From positions 434,001-498,000 of the forward strand of contig BRXU01000030.1 in NCBI GenBank assembly GCA_030267565.1: 64,000 nt of DNA, read 5' to 3'. A program made the translations under genes and the position numbers. This document shows positions 1 to 12,354 of the stretch, one piece after another (the stretch's first letter is position 1; every line of letters begins with the position of its first letter). This DNA comes from Pleodorina starrii. Lineage: Eukaryota; Chlorophyta; Chlorophyceae; Chlamydomonadales; Volvocaceae. The notes below the pieces were generated by a model. It was not told where the DNA came from. It saw nothing but the letters and a program-made list of their open reading frames with translations, and ran no database searches.

Positions 1-1380
1 TGCCTTCTTCCGGGCCAAGGACCAAAACAAAACCAAAAGCCGACGATGATGCCAATTGCACTTGCGCCCTTCGCGCCCTTGCTCCTCCGCGGTCCCCTGA
101 CTCCCCGGCGCGCTGCACAGCGCACGCAAGACCGTCTCCTCACATCCTTATAACCCATCCACCAACCAACAAACCAACCAACGGGACCTGCCTCCCACGT
201 CTCCTACGCGTTGATCGACCCCAATCCGCAGCTAGACAGTGACAGGCCCGACCGCAAACGGGGGAGAAATTGGTTTCCCGGGGAATTGTTTTTACCCTGA
301 CGTGACAGTCAACAGGGCCGACACAGGGGGGGGCAGGAGCTGGCCGCCGGAACCCCGATCCTCGGAACTGGGCCCGCAACTGGTGTGCGCATACGGTACG
401 GCAATGCTCGGAGCGCGCCGTACATCCAGCCACCCGCATGGCCCCTTCAGTCCACCTGGCGCTGCACTGCGCCACCCAGAGCCGCGCGGGGGTCTTCTTT
501 GGCCCCCGAGCATCAAGCCCATCGCATCCACTGCTGCCGCGTTGCGGGCGGACACCGTACGACAGGCAACGCGACACCCGGGGTGGGGCCCGGCCCTGTT
601 TATGTTCCGTGCCCAGCCCCCTCAGGGCGCAGCTTGCAACCGCCAGGCCACACACGAACCGCGCTCCGATTGACGAATCGCTCCAATCCAGTCTTCGGAC
701 CGCCAACCCACGAGTCCGCCGGCGTAAAGTGCGACCAGCAGCGCCACGTGCGCTCGGTCGCCACGTGGCCGGGAGGCCCCCCCCTGCTCCGCTGTCCTGA
801 CCACCCTTTTGCCCCGCCTGCGTCTGCATGCATTGCCACCGTCGGCGGCCCCGCCCCGCCCCAACCGGGCATGCGGGCCAAGCCCCCGGCCTGCTGTCCT
901 ACCAACACCCACCCGCCCACCCGCCCGCCGACAGCACCGCACCGCAATCGGTGCACCTGCGTCCGCGTAGCGCTGTGGAGGCGGACCCGGCAGCAGACGC
1001 ATGTCAAATGCCCCTTCTCGCCGGGGCCGGCCGCTGGGCTGCGTCCGGTGTGCAGGCCGGGAGGGAGTGAGGGAGGGAGGGCTGCTGTCCGCGGGCTGCT
1101 GCGCCCCCGACCGCCAACCAGACCGCTCCAGTCCTGCCCCTGCCCCTGCCCCTGCCTCTGCCCTGTCTGGCCGCCGCCCTTCCGGGGACGAGGCCCCATC
1201 CGTCCATCCATCCAACCAGCCACCCATCGCGTGCCTTCTTCGCCGCCGCCGCAGCCGCCACCTTTCCAAGAGGGCGCTCTAGCGGGGCACAGGCCATCAA
1301 ACCGCCGCAGCCCTTCACATCCACGGCTGCCGCTGCAGGTGCCGGGTGTGGGGCCAGGGTCGGGGTGGGGCCAGGGTGGT
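1..1380. other. No gene recognised; downstream flank of NUOS1
   Basis: This GC-rich stretch lies beyond the NUOS1 stop codon. Overlapping open frames occur on both strands but look like composition effects, with Pro/Arg/Gly-rich translations and no family motif. The NUOS1 3' UTR must lie here. I saw no TGTAA signal in it; the only such pentamer overlaps the stop codon itself. Confidence 0.5.
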
Positions 1381-4300
1381 TTACATGGCGGCGGTAGCGG
1401 CCGCCTTGGCCTGCGCCTCCTGCCTGGCGATGACGCACTTGGCCATGGTGCGGGAGGCGCGGCTGATGGCGTCCGTCATGTAGTAGTTCTGGATGGAGCT
1501 GGACAGCGGCACGGTGGCCTGGGGGGGAGGGGAGGGGGGAGGGAGAGGGGAGCGGGGAGGGGAGCAGGACGACTCGCATGAGCGGATGGGGGAGCCAAGG
1601 GATGGCGTGTTGTGTTTGTGTGTGTGAGGGGGGGGAGGTGTCGAAGGGTGAGATGCGGGTTGGACATCAAAATTCAGAAGGGCAGTGGTGGTGGTGGTAA
1701 TGGTGGCAGGGGCGGTGAGGTAAGGGGTGATTGCGGGAGGAGCGGCGGTGGGGGTGAAGCAGGACGGTCCGCTCGGTCGAGGTGGGGCAGGTGGACTGAT
1801 GGGGGGCGGAGAGGCCGACTCCTCGGCGGCGCCGACTCCGCTCTGGGACGCGGCGACCGCGAAAGGACAGACCGGCGAAAGAAAGGCCCCCAAGCCCCCC
1901 AGCAAGCTCCCGCCTCTCGAACCCCCGCCCCCGCCACTCAAAACCCCCGCCCCGCCCTCCCCCGCCCCTCACAGCCTCCTCCTCCTCCTCCTCCCCCGAT
2001 ACCCACCTGCACGGGTGCGGCCTTGGCCAGCTGCTCCACCCCCTTGACGTACTCGCCGTTGAGCCACACGGGAGTCTGAACCGGGGGGGGGGCACAGCGG
2101 CACGGGGGGCACAGTGACACGGGGGCGGGGTCCTCATCCAGTAGTATAGTAGTAGGAAGGGAAGGGAGGGAAGGGAAGGATCGAAGGGAATGCCTAAGAG
2201 CACACATGCGGTAATGGTACCGGCCGGCTCACCTGGGTGCGGGAGCTACCCCACGGAGGGGGGACACACACGCACACACACCCAGAGCTGCCGCCCCTCC
2301 CCCGCCACCCCCCACTCTCACCCACCCACCACCACCAACACACCCACAACCCCCCACCCGCACCTGCACCGAGTTGATGTTGGCAAAGTGCGGCGCCACC
2401 TCCGCCAGACGCGCCCGCACGCCCGCCAGGTCATCGTACGGCAGTCGCTTGCCCAGCACCTCGGACAGCGCGCGCACGACGGCCCAGTCCTCGCGTGCAT
2501 CGCCCAGCAGCGGCACCGCGGCGCGGGTCTGCTGCACTCGGCCCTCAAAGTTGACGTACAGTCCGCTCTTCTCCGTGTAGGCGGCTCCAGGGAGGATCAC
2601 GTCGGCGCGGGAGGCGCCCCGGTCGCCGTGGTGGCCCTGGAGGGGGTGGGGGTGGGTTGAGGGGGTGGGTTTATGTGGGTGTGTGTGGGTGAGTGGGGAC
2701 ACGCACACATACATACACACACCACTCGCTATGCGGGCTGCGGCCGAAAAACCCGACACATACACGTGCACTCGTCAACACGCACGCACACACACACACG
2801 TGCCCCCCCCTCGGCCCCCCACCCCTCGCCCTCCCACTCCTCGCCCTCCCAGCCCTCGGCCCCCCACCCCTCCCTCACCCCCTCCCCCACCCACCCACCA
2901 TCCCTCCCCCTACCACCCCCCCCACCCCACCTGGTAGATGACAAAGGCCCCCGGCGGCACCTCGGCCTCCTCCCAGTCATCCGCCCCCAGCAGGTACACC
3001 ACCTTGGGGGCGGCCGCCTGCTGCTGCGAGCGGGCGGCTGCCGAGGGCGCAAAGCCCATATCCAGGGCCGCCACGCGGGAGGCCGTGTCGTGGATGACGT
3101 TGAAGCCGTTCCAGCCGTCCTTGACGACGCCTTTACGAAGGGGGGTGGGGGGTGGGGAAAGATGGGACCGACTGAGTAATGCACGCAGAAGCCGGCATGT
3201 CGGCGAACATAACGAGGGCGTATGTTCGCAACCTAAGAAGAAATGTACCAGCTCCTCCCACTTCCCCTCCCCTCCTAAACCTCCCTCTTCCATCTTTCCC
3301 CTCCCTCTTCCCCTTCCCCTCCCCTTCCCTCCTCCCCTTCCCTCCCTCTTCCCCTCCCTCCCTCCCTTCCTCCCCCCCCCTCCCTCCCCCCCCAGCTCAC
3401 CGGCCTTGCCGCACAGCTCGTGCACCGCCCTCATGACCGCCTCCCGGTCCGGCCGCCGCAGCACCCCCGGGCCCACGATGACTGCGGGGCGGGCCGCCTT
3501 CTTCAGCCGCTCCAGGAAGGGGTGCTGGCCGGCAGCCAGGGCAGCTAGCGCGGCGGGGTCCGAGCCCACGTGCTGGTAGTTGTACGTCAGATCCACCGGG
3601 GCGCCCACCAGACCCACCTGCGGCACCACAACCACAACCACCATCGGGTGAGACCACAACCAAACCAGACCAACCAGACCAACGGAAGGATTGAGAGTTC
3701 GGAGCAGCTCACAACGGAGACAACGGAGACAACGGGTGCGGGTTAGATGTGCGTTAAACCTCAAACGCTGGTGCTGCTGGTACGGCTGCTGCGGCGGCGG
3801 CGGTTGCTGCTGCGGTCGTTGTTGTTAGTGATGATGATGGGGCAGCAACATGGTGTGTCAGCGGCGGTCGTAAGCCCAAGCTGCGCTGGGCTCCTCCTCC
3901 CCCATCCACCCATTCATTCCTTCCTCCCTCTCCCGGCCGGGAATTTCCTCCGGGAGGCGTTGCGTGTGTGCCCCTATTGTGACCCTTCCTGCAACCGAGC
4001 CGCCGTCGCCGGACGCGGTGTTGACGTCAACCTGATGTGGTTTGCCCACCCCCAGTCCCAGTCCTCAACCCCCACGACGCCTTTCGGGAGTCCGGTTGGC
4101 CCCCACCGGTGGGGCCCACCCAGCCACCCCCCAGCCCCCACCCCCCCACCTGCGCTCCGTCCAGGGTTGTCTTGCGGATGCGCGCATTGAAGACGGGGCT
4201 CTCCCAGCGCGGGTTGGTGCCCACCAGCAGAATCATGTCGGCCTGGGGGGGGACGAGGGGAGGAGGGGGGAAGCGGAGGTCGGGGGCGGGGTAGGGGGGC

Positions 4301-7300
4301 GGGAGGGGGAAAAGGTTGAGAAGCAAGTGGGGGGGCAAAGAAGGCAGGGGTCTGACAAGGCAAGTTGGCCGGCCAAGACACCAAGGCAAAAGCAGATGGG
4401 GCGAGGGCGGGGGGTAATACCGCAGCAGGCGGGGCGGGGCAGTGCCCGACGGGCCTCTGGCCTCTTGACCCCCAAACCAAACGAACCCCCAAACGAATGG
4501 TCAACCGCAACGTCCCCATCCCCCCTTCCACCAACACGACAACGACGCCGATGACGGGGCCCGAACCGAGCCAACAAAGGAAGCGACTGAGCTGAGCCAA
4601 CACCACGACGACACGACAAGCAAGAGACAACACCCGCACCCGCTTCTGCCCCCGCCCCGCACCCAGGCGAACCAGCCCCAGCCCCAGACCCCCCCTGGCA
4701 CTCCCTTCGTCTCCCTTTGTCTCCAGCCGATAAGCCAGTCAGCCGGTCCCGCCGACTGTAAAGCTGTCCCCTCTCCTCTCACATCCATCCAGGACCCCAC
4801 CTCAACGGAGGCCCCCCCAAACACCTCAGAACCCCAATCCCCCCCAGCCCCACCCGCAGCCCCCACCTGCTCGATGCCCGCGACGGTTGTGTTCGCCGTG
4901 TATGTGGAGCGCACATCCGCGGGCATGTCCGCAAAGCCCCCCTCGTGGCTCAGGTTGCCCACCCCCAGGTGGCGCATGAGGTCCATGAGCGCCACCATCG
5001 ACTCCGCGTCCGCCAGCTTGCCGGCAATGACCTTGATGTGGGAGCCGGGGGTGGAGGACAGGGCGGAGGCGGCGGCACCCAGAGCCTCGGACCAGGTGGC
5101 GGGCTGGAGACCCTTGGGACCCTGGGGGGGGGGAGAGAGGGAGGGGGGTGGGGTGGGGTGAGGGGGGGAGGGAGGAAGAAGAATGAGAAGATGGGGTGGG
5201 GTGGCGTGGAGTTTTGACAGCCCCAGTAGGCGCAAGACAGCCCCAGTAGGCGCAAAAATAAGCTGACCGGCTGAAATATACTCCTGCGGCCCCAAACCCT
5301 CGCCCCTCAGCCCTCTCCCTCCCTCCCAACCCCCCCCCCCCACACACACACCCGCCCTTACCTTGACCAGTGGCTTGTCCAGCCTCTGGCGCTTCAGTCC
5401 GTCGTACTGGTACCTTCCCTTGTCCGACAGCCACTCCTCGTTGACTTCCTCGTTGAGGCGGGGCAGGATGCGCATCACCTCGCTGCCCCGGCTGTCCACA
5501 CGGATGTTGGAGCCCAGGCCGTCAGACACGTCGATGGACTCGGTGCCCTGAGAGGAGCGGGGGAGGGGGAAGGGGAAGAACGGGTTGTTGAAAGGGGGTG
5601 AGGGGAGGAGGGGTGCGGGTGGTCCAGGGGCTTCCAGAAGCGTGGCGGAGTCGTACACCGCAGTACGGCAGTACCGTCAGCGCTGCACCCCCTTCTTGTT
5701 GTTGTCGTTGGCTTAGTCCTCCTCTGGCGCGATCTTCGCCCCCACGGCTCCCCCCTCTCCACGCCGCCCCTCCGTCCACCCTTCTTTTCCCCCTTCTCCG
5801 CCCCCGTACCCTCACCGCTTCCCATCAATGGCTGCTGGCCTCGCCTTCGTGCCTACCCACCGCCCCCTCCCCCCCCCCACGCACACACACACACGCATAT
5901 CAGTCCACCCGCTGCCGCCCCCTCCACAGACCCCGACATGTCAAAACTGCCCTCCGTCGCCCTCCGCATCCCTCCCCCCCTTTGCCGCGCGACCTGGCGC
6001 AGCCCTAAACCCCCTCCGCCCCCATGCAACCCCACCACGCACTGCATCGCTCCCCTACCAGCAGCATATCTCAGAAGAAACCCTAAATGGATGCGGACAC
6101 GTGGACTCTCATGAATCCTCAGGGCCGAAACGTTGAAACGGAGCCGGCACGTTGAAACGGAGCAACGGAGTGTCCGGATAAGAATTGAGTCTAACGAGGC
6201 CTCGCCGGGGTCCCGGCTTGGTTGTCTGACCCTCCAACACGCCTCCGAAACCCTCCAGGACCCACCCGCCGCCTGCGCACTGCCCTCGCCGCCTGCTCGC
6301 CAGCACGTACTCTTTCAGGCTGGGAGGTGTACTATGTGATACACTCCGTACAATGTGTTTGCCGCCCCTGCCTCCTCGCCCAACACGTGACGCCTGTCCC
6401 CCCGACACACACACCCCTCCTCCTCCCCCTCCTCCTTCTCCGCCTCACCTTCTGCCCTCTGCTCCAGACCCTCACCCTCCCCCGCTTAGCAACCACATCC
6501 GCCCTCCCTCCCGCTCGTCGCTCTCTCCCCTCCCTCCAAGCGAGGGGTTTCGGTCGCACGCGCTCGAACCCCCCATGTCCTCCTTTCCCCCCAGCCACCC
6601 ACCCCTTCCATCCTCCTTTTCCCCCCCATGTCAACAAGCGGCCTGCCAACTACATCCAGTCCAGTGCCAACTACATCCAGTCCAGTGCCAAATACGTCCA
6701 GTCCAGAAAAACGCCGGGCCAGCAGCTGAGGTGATGTCGAGGTCTTAAGCGGTAGAGAGGGGAGGATAGGCCCTTTCCCCCGTCCCCTTCCCACCGGACC
6801 CGCCTTATTTACCCCCCCACCACCCATGTCCGTCTCCGTCCCTTCGCTGCGGTATCTTCTTTTTTACCCCACCCCCACCCTAAACCCTAAAACCCTAATA
6901 CCCCGATCCCCCCCGACCCTCCCCCCCTCCCCCCCCCGATCCCCCCCCTCGAAACCTCCCCCGACCCCCCCCGACCCCGCCCCCTACCTTGAGCTCCCAG
7001 CTTCGCGCCGTGAATGCGTATGGCTTGGACGTGAGCGCCCCCACCGGACACAGGTCCACCACATTGCCGCTCAGCTCACTGACCATCAGCTTCTCCACGT
7101 AGGTGCCGATCTCACTGTCACGACCGCGACCCGTAACACCCAGCTCCGAGGTGCCGGCAACCTGACCGGCGAAGCGCACGCAGCTGGAGGAGAGAAGAGG
7201 GGGAGAGAGGAGGAGGACGCGGGCAGAGGGGGGAGGGGGTAAGGGGTTTGGGGGAGGGGAGTTGGGGGTAAGACAAAAATCCGGGGGGGGGGAGGGGAAA

Positions 7301-8889
7301 CGGAGGAAAAGCAGGAGAGTCCGGAACGGACACGAGGCAGAGGGGAAGGGGTACGTGCGGTGTTACCTCTAGTCTTCACCCAACCCCGCTCTCCCCTACC
7401 CTCTCCCCTACCCTCTCCCCTACCCTCTCCCCCTACCCCTCTCTCCCCTCTCCCGCTCTCCCCCTACCCTTTTTCTCCCCCCCTCTCACTCTCTCCCCCC
7501 CCTCTCCCTCTCCCCCTCTCCCTACCCTTTCCCTCTCCTCTCCCCCTCCCTCCCCCTCCTCCCCTCCCTCCCCCTCCTCCCCTCCCTCCCCCTCCTCACC
7601 GCGTGCAGTGGATGCACCTGTTCATGACCGTCTTGACCAGCGGCCCCAGGTTCTTGTCCTCCACCGCCCGCTTGGTCTCCACGAAGCGACTGCGGTCCGA
7701 GCCAAAGATCATGGCCTGGTCCTGCAGGTCGCACTCGCCGCCCTGGTCGCAGATGGGGCAGTCCAGAGGGTGGTTGATCTGCGGGGGAGGGAAGGGGGGT
7801 TGGAGGAGGGGGAGGAGCAGGGGGAGGGGAGGGGATCAGGGGAGGGGATCAGGGGTGGGAGGGGATCAGGGGCGGGAAGGGGGCAGTCCGATGGGCAAAA
7901 GCTTACGAGACTGATGGAGGGGGCCGGGGGGAGAGGGGGAAGAGGGGAGAGGGGATTTTTGGGGGATCGCGGATGACGGCCCACATGGGCAGGCTGACTG
8001 ACTGGCAGGAAGAATGTGTAGTGATGTGGAGGATGAAATCATCGATGAAGCCATCGGTGAGCTGCGGAATCGGGGAACAGCTCCCGGTAACCCTCCCCTC
8101 CCCTTCCCTCCATTCCCCTCCCGTGGGAGGCTGGAGGGAAATCCAACCGCCGGCCGGCAGAGGGGGTGGAAGGAAAGCACTCCGGGCGGCGAGGGTGTGG
8201 AGTCCGACGGTGCCAGCGAGGCATGTCTTTGTGCTGCCGCTGCTGCTGCTGCTGTGGGAGGGTTCCAAGGGGGGGTGATCGGGAGGGAGAGGAACCCACC
8301 AGCAGGAACTCCATGACTCCCTCGCGGGCCTTCTTAACCATGGGCGTCTCCGTCTTGATTTTCATGCCTGGCCCCGCAGGCATGGCGCACGAGGCCACCG
8401 GCTTGGGGACCTTCTCGACCTACAATGCCGCGACCAGGACATAAAGCCGCAGGCTCAGCTTTCCCCTCCAGATGCAAGCTGAGAAGGCTTTCGAAGCCAT
8501 GCGCACCTCCACCAGGCACATCCGACAGTTGCCCGCAATGGACAAGCGCTGGTGATAGCAGAACCTGAAGGGATGCCGCAGAATGCCGTTGCAAAGTCCT
8601 TAGCATGTGTCCGGCCCGGACGTATGCGCCAGACGGCCGCTGCTCGGCCAATTTACCTTGGCACGTCGATACCAGCCGCATCGCACGCCTGGAGCACGGT
8701 CGAGTTCTTTGGAATCTTCACAGGCTGGTCGTTGACAAACACTTCGATCTGGTCGCTGGGAGGCGCCTGAGGAGCAACCTGCTGCAAGGCACTGGCGCTG
8801 CTGGTGATGGTGCGCGAGAGCTCCTGAGCACCAGGCCATAGCTGCCCTAGTGACACAGCGGCCCTCCGGGACAGACCCGAAAGGACCAT
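1381..8889 (-). CDS. NUOS1: NADH:ubiquinone oxidoreductase 75 kDa subunit (mitochondrial complex I), 13 exons
   Basis: This subunit carries electrons through iron-sulfur clusters in the matrix arm of complex I. Exons (minus, 5' to 3'): 8889-8657, 8564-8507, 8419-8300, 7778-7600, 7183-6988, 5547-5362, 5121-4867, 4242-4150, 3617-3401, 3130-2931, 2636-2364, 2075-2007, 1518-1381. They join in phase to 738 aa, close to the family's usual ~700-730. An Arg/Ser-rich presequence (about residues 1-45) precedes a 2Fe-2S ferredoxin domain with ligands C80, C91, C94 and C108. Next come the His/Cys cluster (H140, C144, C147, C153) and a 4Fe-4S cluster (C192, C195, C198, C242), then the molybdopterin-oxidoreductase-like domain (ESIDV...[12 protein letters not shown]). 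Start 8889 was chosen because it begins the presequence; an in-frame ATG at 8973 is the alternative. Intron 5 is 1440 bp. No ligand is missing, so the gene looks functional. Confidence 0.95.
6646..6707. repeat. Three 21-bp tandem repeats in NUOS1 intron 5
   Basis: A unit containing ACATCCAGTCCAGTGCCA is repeated three times, with small changes in the third unit. It lies inside the largest NUOS1 intron and is non-coding. Confidence 0.7.
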
Positions 8890-10517
8890 CGTTGAGGCCT
8901 CCGCTCTATAAAGTGAACGTAAGTGTCGCGCAAGTCCCAATCGGTGATGCCGCCTAACACCGCCTAAGGTCACGCGTAAAGCCTCAACGGCACAACAAGA
9001 ATCCGTGTAACCCAGGCCAACGTTGCGAGGATGCCCGAAACCATTTTGTGAGTGTCGTACCGTACGCCATTTTTTCCTCCTCTTGACATTGTGAGCATCA
9101 TTTCATAGTCTGGGTAATTGCTCTTGTCAACGTAAGTATACATCAGTTTTCGCGCACCCTCCGGACTTTTGCCACGGAAGGCATACGCGCTGTCACATAC
9201 ATGGAACGTAGGTGGATTGCGTTCGACTCGCAGATGCCTCTTATGTTGGTTGAAATAGACGTTAGATGTCGTTCGCAGCTGCAGGGGGAATTCGTTGGGT
9301 GACGATGAGAAAGGGGCGAGCACTCGGGAGCGGCGTAGAGAAGAGAGGTAGTCGTTGCCTGGAACGTTTGAACCTTACTGGGTCACAGTGCGTCAATCAT
9401 AAAAAACGTGTGTACAGTGACCCAGGGTATCGCCAGCGTGCCCGCATAGGTAGACCCACGGGCCTGCTTTGCGCGAACTTACCCCCACGGAACTACACAG
9501 TGTCACGAACGCAGCACACTCCTTATCTGTCTAACCGGACCGATAGATCGAAATCCAGACCTCGGAACCATACAGTGATCACATCCATGTGCCTGTTTAC
9601 AGGACCAGCTAGGAGTGCAGGGGAGTGCCTGTTTTGCAAGGGTCCGGCGAGCTACTCCTCCGATCGATGCTGATGCAACGACCAGGTACCAGACCTCTAA
9701 TGTCGCCGAGCTGTGCGTCTGGTGGTCATATCAGTGCATATACTTCTTCTAGTTGTCAATCTGGTTTGGGGGCTGTGCAGATACTGCTAAACGATTGTGC
9801 TTGCGCACACTTCCCTTACGACACGCTCAACATCTTTCCTCGCTACTGCTGCCATCCCATGTCATTAAGCCAGAGCAGCAGGTTGCCCAGGCCCCAGACG
9901 CAAAGTGACATTAGATAAGAGCTGTTGACAGTCCGTTACAATATTCGACATTGCCCAGCAACGCCCCACGATGACAGCGAAGATACCTGGTCGACTACAT
10001 CTCCAGGAACGGCACACCAGTACTGCGAAATCAAGACCTGTGCCGACTGTACTTAAGCTAGACAGGCAAGCCACAACGCATTGGCCACGCAAACATTTCC
10101 ATCCCACGTTGCATGACGTGTCTCTCGGCGATGCATGAATCAGGTGTCATCGAAAACACATTTAACGGTTGCGGATCCATCCCGCAATACGCCAATGTTC
10201 CCGATTACAAGTACCTGATTCTACACGCTTAGCCATGACAAGGAAGCCATCATGCAGAAGCGTATAGATTCAAGCACTCGTAAGCGGGAGCACAGGCGTA
10301 CATATGTACGGAAGCGATCCGCAACAGTTAGGTGTGTTTACGACAGACCTTGCCCCCACACGTGCGAGACTCTCGTCACCCAGCATTGCCTTCATGAACC
10401 TTTTCATCCACAGAACGGCCAGGTGCGCATCAGCTCCATACTCTTACCTTGGGCGCTCACTACCTACCATTATCGTACCTGTCTACAACCTCTCAGAGAT
10501 CCGGGAGGTCGCATAAA
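8890..10517. other. Intergenic; no supported gene
   Basis: This is the 5' flank of NUOS1 plus more AT-balanced DNA than the coding regions around it. Apart from the open frame at 8970-9323 I see nothing coding. A TGTAA signal (minus strand, 10205-10209) could belong to the small gene ending at 10518. Confidence 0.4.
8970..9323 (-). other. Unrecognised 117-codon open frame upstream of NUOS1
   Basis: This frame is compositionally unlike the GC-rich shadow ORFs. It has a mixed residue content with many Tyr, Met, Lys and Asn (for example [18 protein letters not shown]). It shares the strand of NUOS1 and ends just above the NUOS1 first exon. I recognise no family. It could be one exon of an unknown gene or a fragment of a mobile element; a chance frame is also possible. 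Confidence 0.2.
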
Positions 10518-11562
10518 TCAAACCGCCAAGGGAGCTGCCTACGAGAGGGTAAGGGGCCGATGGAAATAGGACGTCAGTGCGGGAGTAAGCCCCGTTGTGT
10601 TGGTGGATTGTATCTCCACTGGCCACATAACTGTTGCTATGGCGAGCTGCCCTGCGGCCTCAAAAAGGCGCGCAAGGGTCCTGCCCTTTCGGGATGGCAC
10701 TCTCTGCCCCATCGCCCGGGGACTTTCGCCCGGTGTGCATTCGGTACGGGATGCAGCGCACAGCCCAGCCGCGCTCAAAGCTGCAGCGGACTTCTGCCAT
10801 AAGAGACACCGAGGTGGCCCTCCGCACTGCGCCTACCTGAAGAGCGTTGTCCAAGGAGAGGCACTGGATAGACAGCTCCAGCCGCCGGCCGCCGCCCAAG
10901 GTTCCGAAAGTTGACGACCGGTTGCCTGCAGTGCGCCAGCAGTTGAAAGCCGTCAGATAGTGGTGCATGTAAAAATATCAGTCAATGGTGACAGACAAGG
11001 TGTTGGGATGTTATCTTCATCGGCTTGCTGCTCTCAATGGCGGACGTCAATGTCGGTGAGGGTCGGAGTGGTGCATGATACAGATCTCAGCAGACGGGCA
11101 GATGCCCGACTCAGAACAGGTCTGTGTGGTATCTTTCTTCGTCACTCCCCCACGACGGACGTCATGCATCTAGCAGTAAGCAGCCGGCAGATGGCGGCGT
11201 CCAATACAAACACGACTTACCGGCAACCTGGGATACTTGAACAGGTAGTTGTGGTGACCAGAGCTGTCCAGGAGCTAGTGTGACAATAGAGAGGTGCGAA
11301 AGGGGGATTTATTGTCTGCCGTCAGCAGCGCACCTCCTGGAGCCCCTGGATCGAGAGCGACGATTTCGGAGCTGTGGTTTGCACTCAGACTGCTCACTCC
11401 CGCCGGCGCCTTTGCTTTGTATCCCGCTGTTGAAAATGTATGATACACTTTTGGCTTCTGGACTTTCGGCGCCCGGAGCGCTTTCAAGCTGGCACTGTCA
11501 TCCCTATAATTCGCGCTGATATTGTCCCTGATAAACTCTCCAACCCTCCCGTCAGGATTCAT
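10518..11562 (-). CDS. Predicted small gene of unknown function, 4 exons
   Basis: I do not recognise this protein. Exons 11562-11334, 10925-10837, 10793-10620 and 10538-10518 (minus) join in phase to about 170 codons. Splice sites read GAG|GTGCGC, TGCAG|GC, CAG|GTAGGC, GGCAG|AA, CCA|GTGGAG and CGTAG|GC. Residues 1-76 (MNPDGRVGEF...) are charged and contain a Lys/Val-rich KVQKPKVYHTF segment; later parts are Ala/Arg-rich with no membrane segment. An acceptor-like CCGCAG just 5' of the start suggests a further upstream 5' UTR exon. The last intron is the weakest call: without it, exon 3 runs on to a stop near 10539. A TGTAA signal lies about 310 bases beyond the end. The consistent phases at three junctions are the main support. 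Confidence 0.35.
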
Positions 11563-12354
11563 AAAACTCTGCGGAAAATATTGTAAAGTTCTGCGGAAAG
11601 TGGGCTTGGTTGGCTTGTCGCGGCCGCACCTTCATGGGTTACTGCGATATATAGATCCCTGTTCAGCGGTTTTTGTAACATGGCTCGCCCCATTGGAATG
11701 GGTGGGCCTGGCGGGCTATTAATACCGTGTACCGTAGCTGCCGTCATGCCTGTGCAAGATCTACATGCCCGGAGGCGATGGCAAAGCCATGCCTTGGGCG
11801 ACGGCGTCACACTTGAGGGCCGTCCCCACCCCACAAGGCAACTCAAGGAAAAGAAGAGCCGCCAGACAGCACGAATCCCCATTTGGCGATGCCGGTCCAG
11901 GGCAGGGCAGGTCAACTATCGTCACAGCCTGCGGCACTCTCGGGGGCGCTTCCCTTTCCACTCCACCCCGTTACCACGCGGTCAGCTCTTCCACTGGACC
12001 GCATACTTAACCCCCCGCGGTTAATCCCCGGCCATGCTTGCGTCTGCAAGTTGAGCCTCGCGGCAAGCGACCTGCGCACACACACCATCCTGCGAAGACC
12101 TTCAGCCTGAACGCTTAGACGCCCTGGACGCGGCCATGCAGCCCTTGCAGCCCGGGGAAGGAGCGCGATGCAGGCGCACCGAAAGCGGATGTGTGGCTCG
12201 GGATGGGGAACCGCCGAACGGGCCAGAGGGCCCTGACTGATGTGCGCTGCACACCAGCGGGGCGCAACCCAGGTCGTCGCAAGTGCCCGCCGGGTCGCAG
12301 GTCAGGTGGCGAGAGAACTGATGCCACTATGCCGCGCCTGCGGCCGCGCCCCCC
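11563..12354. other. Intergenic; nothing recognised
   Basis: This lies between the 3' end of the LRR gene and the small predicted gene, both on the minus strand. It should hold the LRR 3' UTR and the promoter of the small gene. I saw no TGTAA signal and no supported reading frame. Confidence 0.4.

Noticed and set aside
1381..1386. TGTAA polyadenylation signal for NUOS1
   Set aside because: The pentamer overlaps the stop codon, so it cannot lie in a normal 3' UTR position.
385..1581. 398-codon plus-strand open frame
   Set aside because: Pro/Arg/Gly-rich translation, antisense to the NUOS1 last exon and its flank; typical of GC-rich DNA with few stops.
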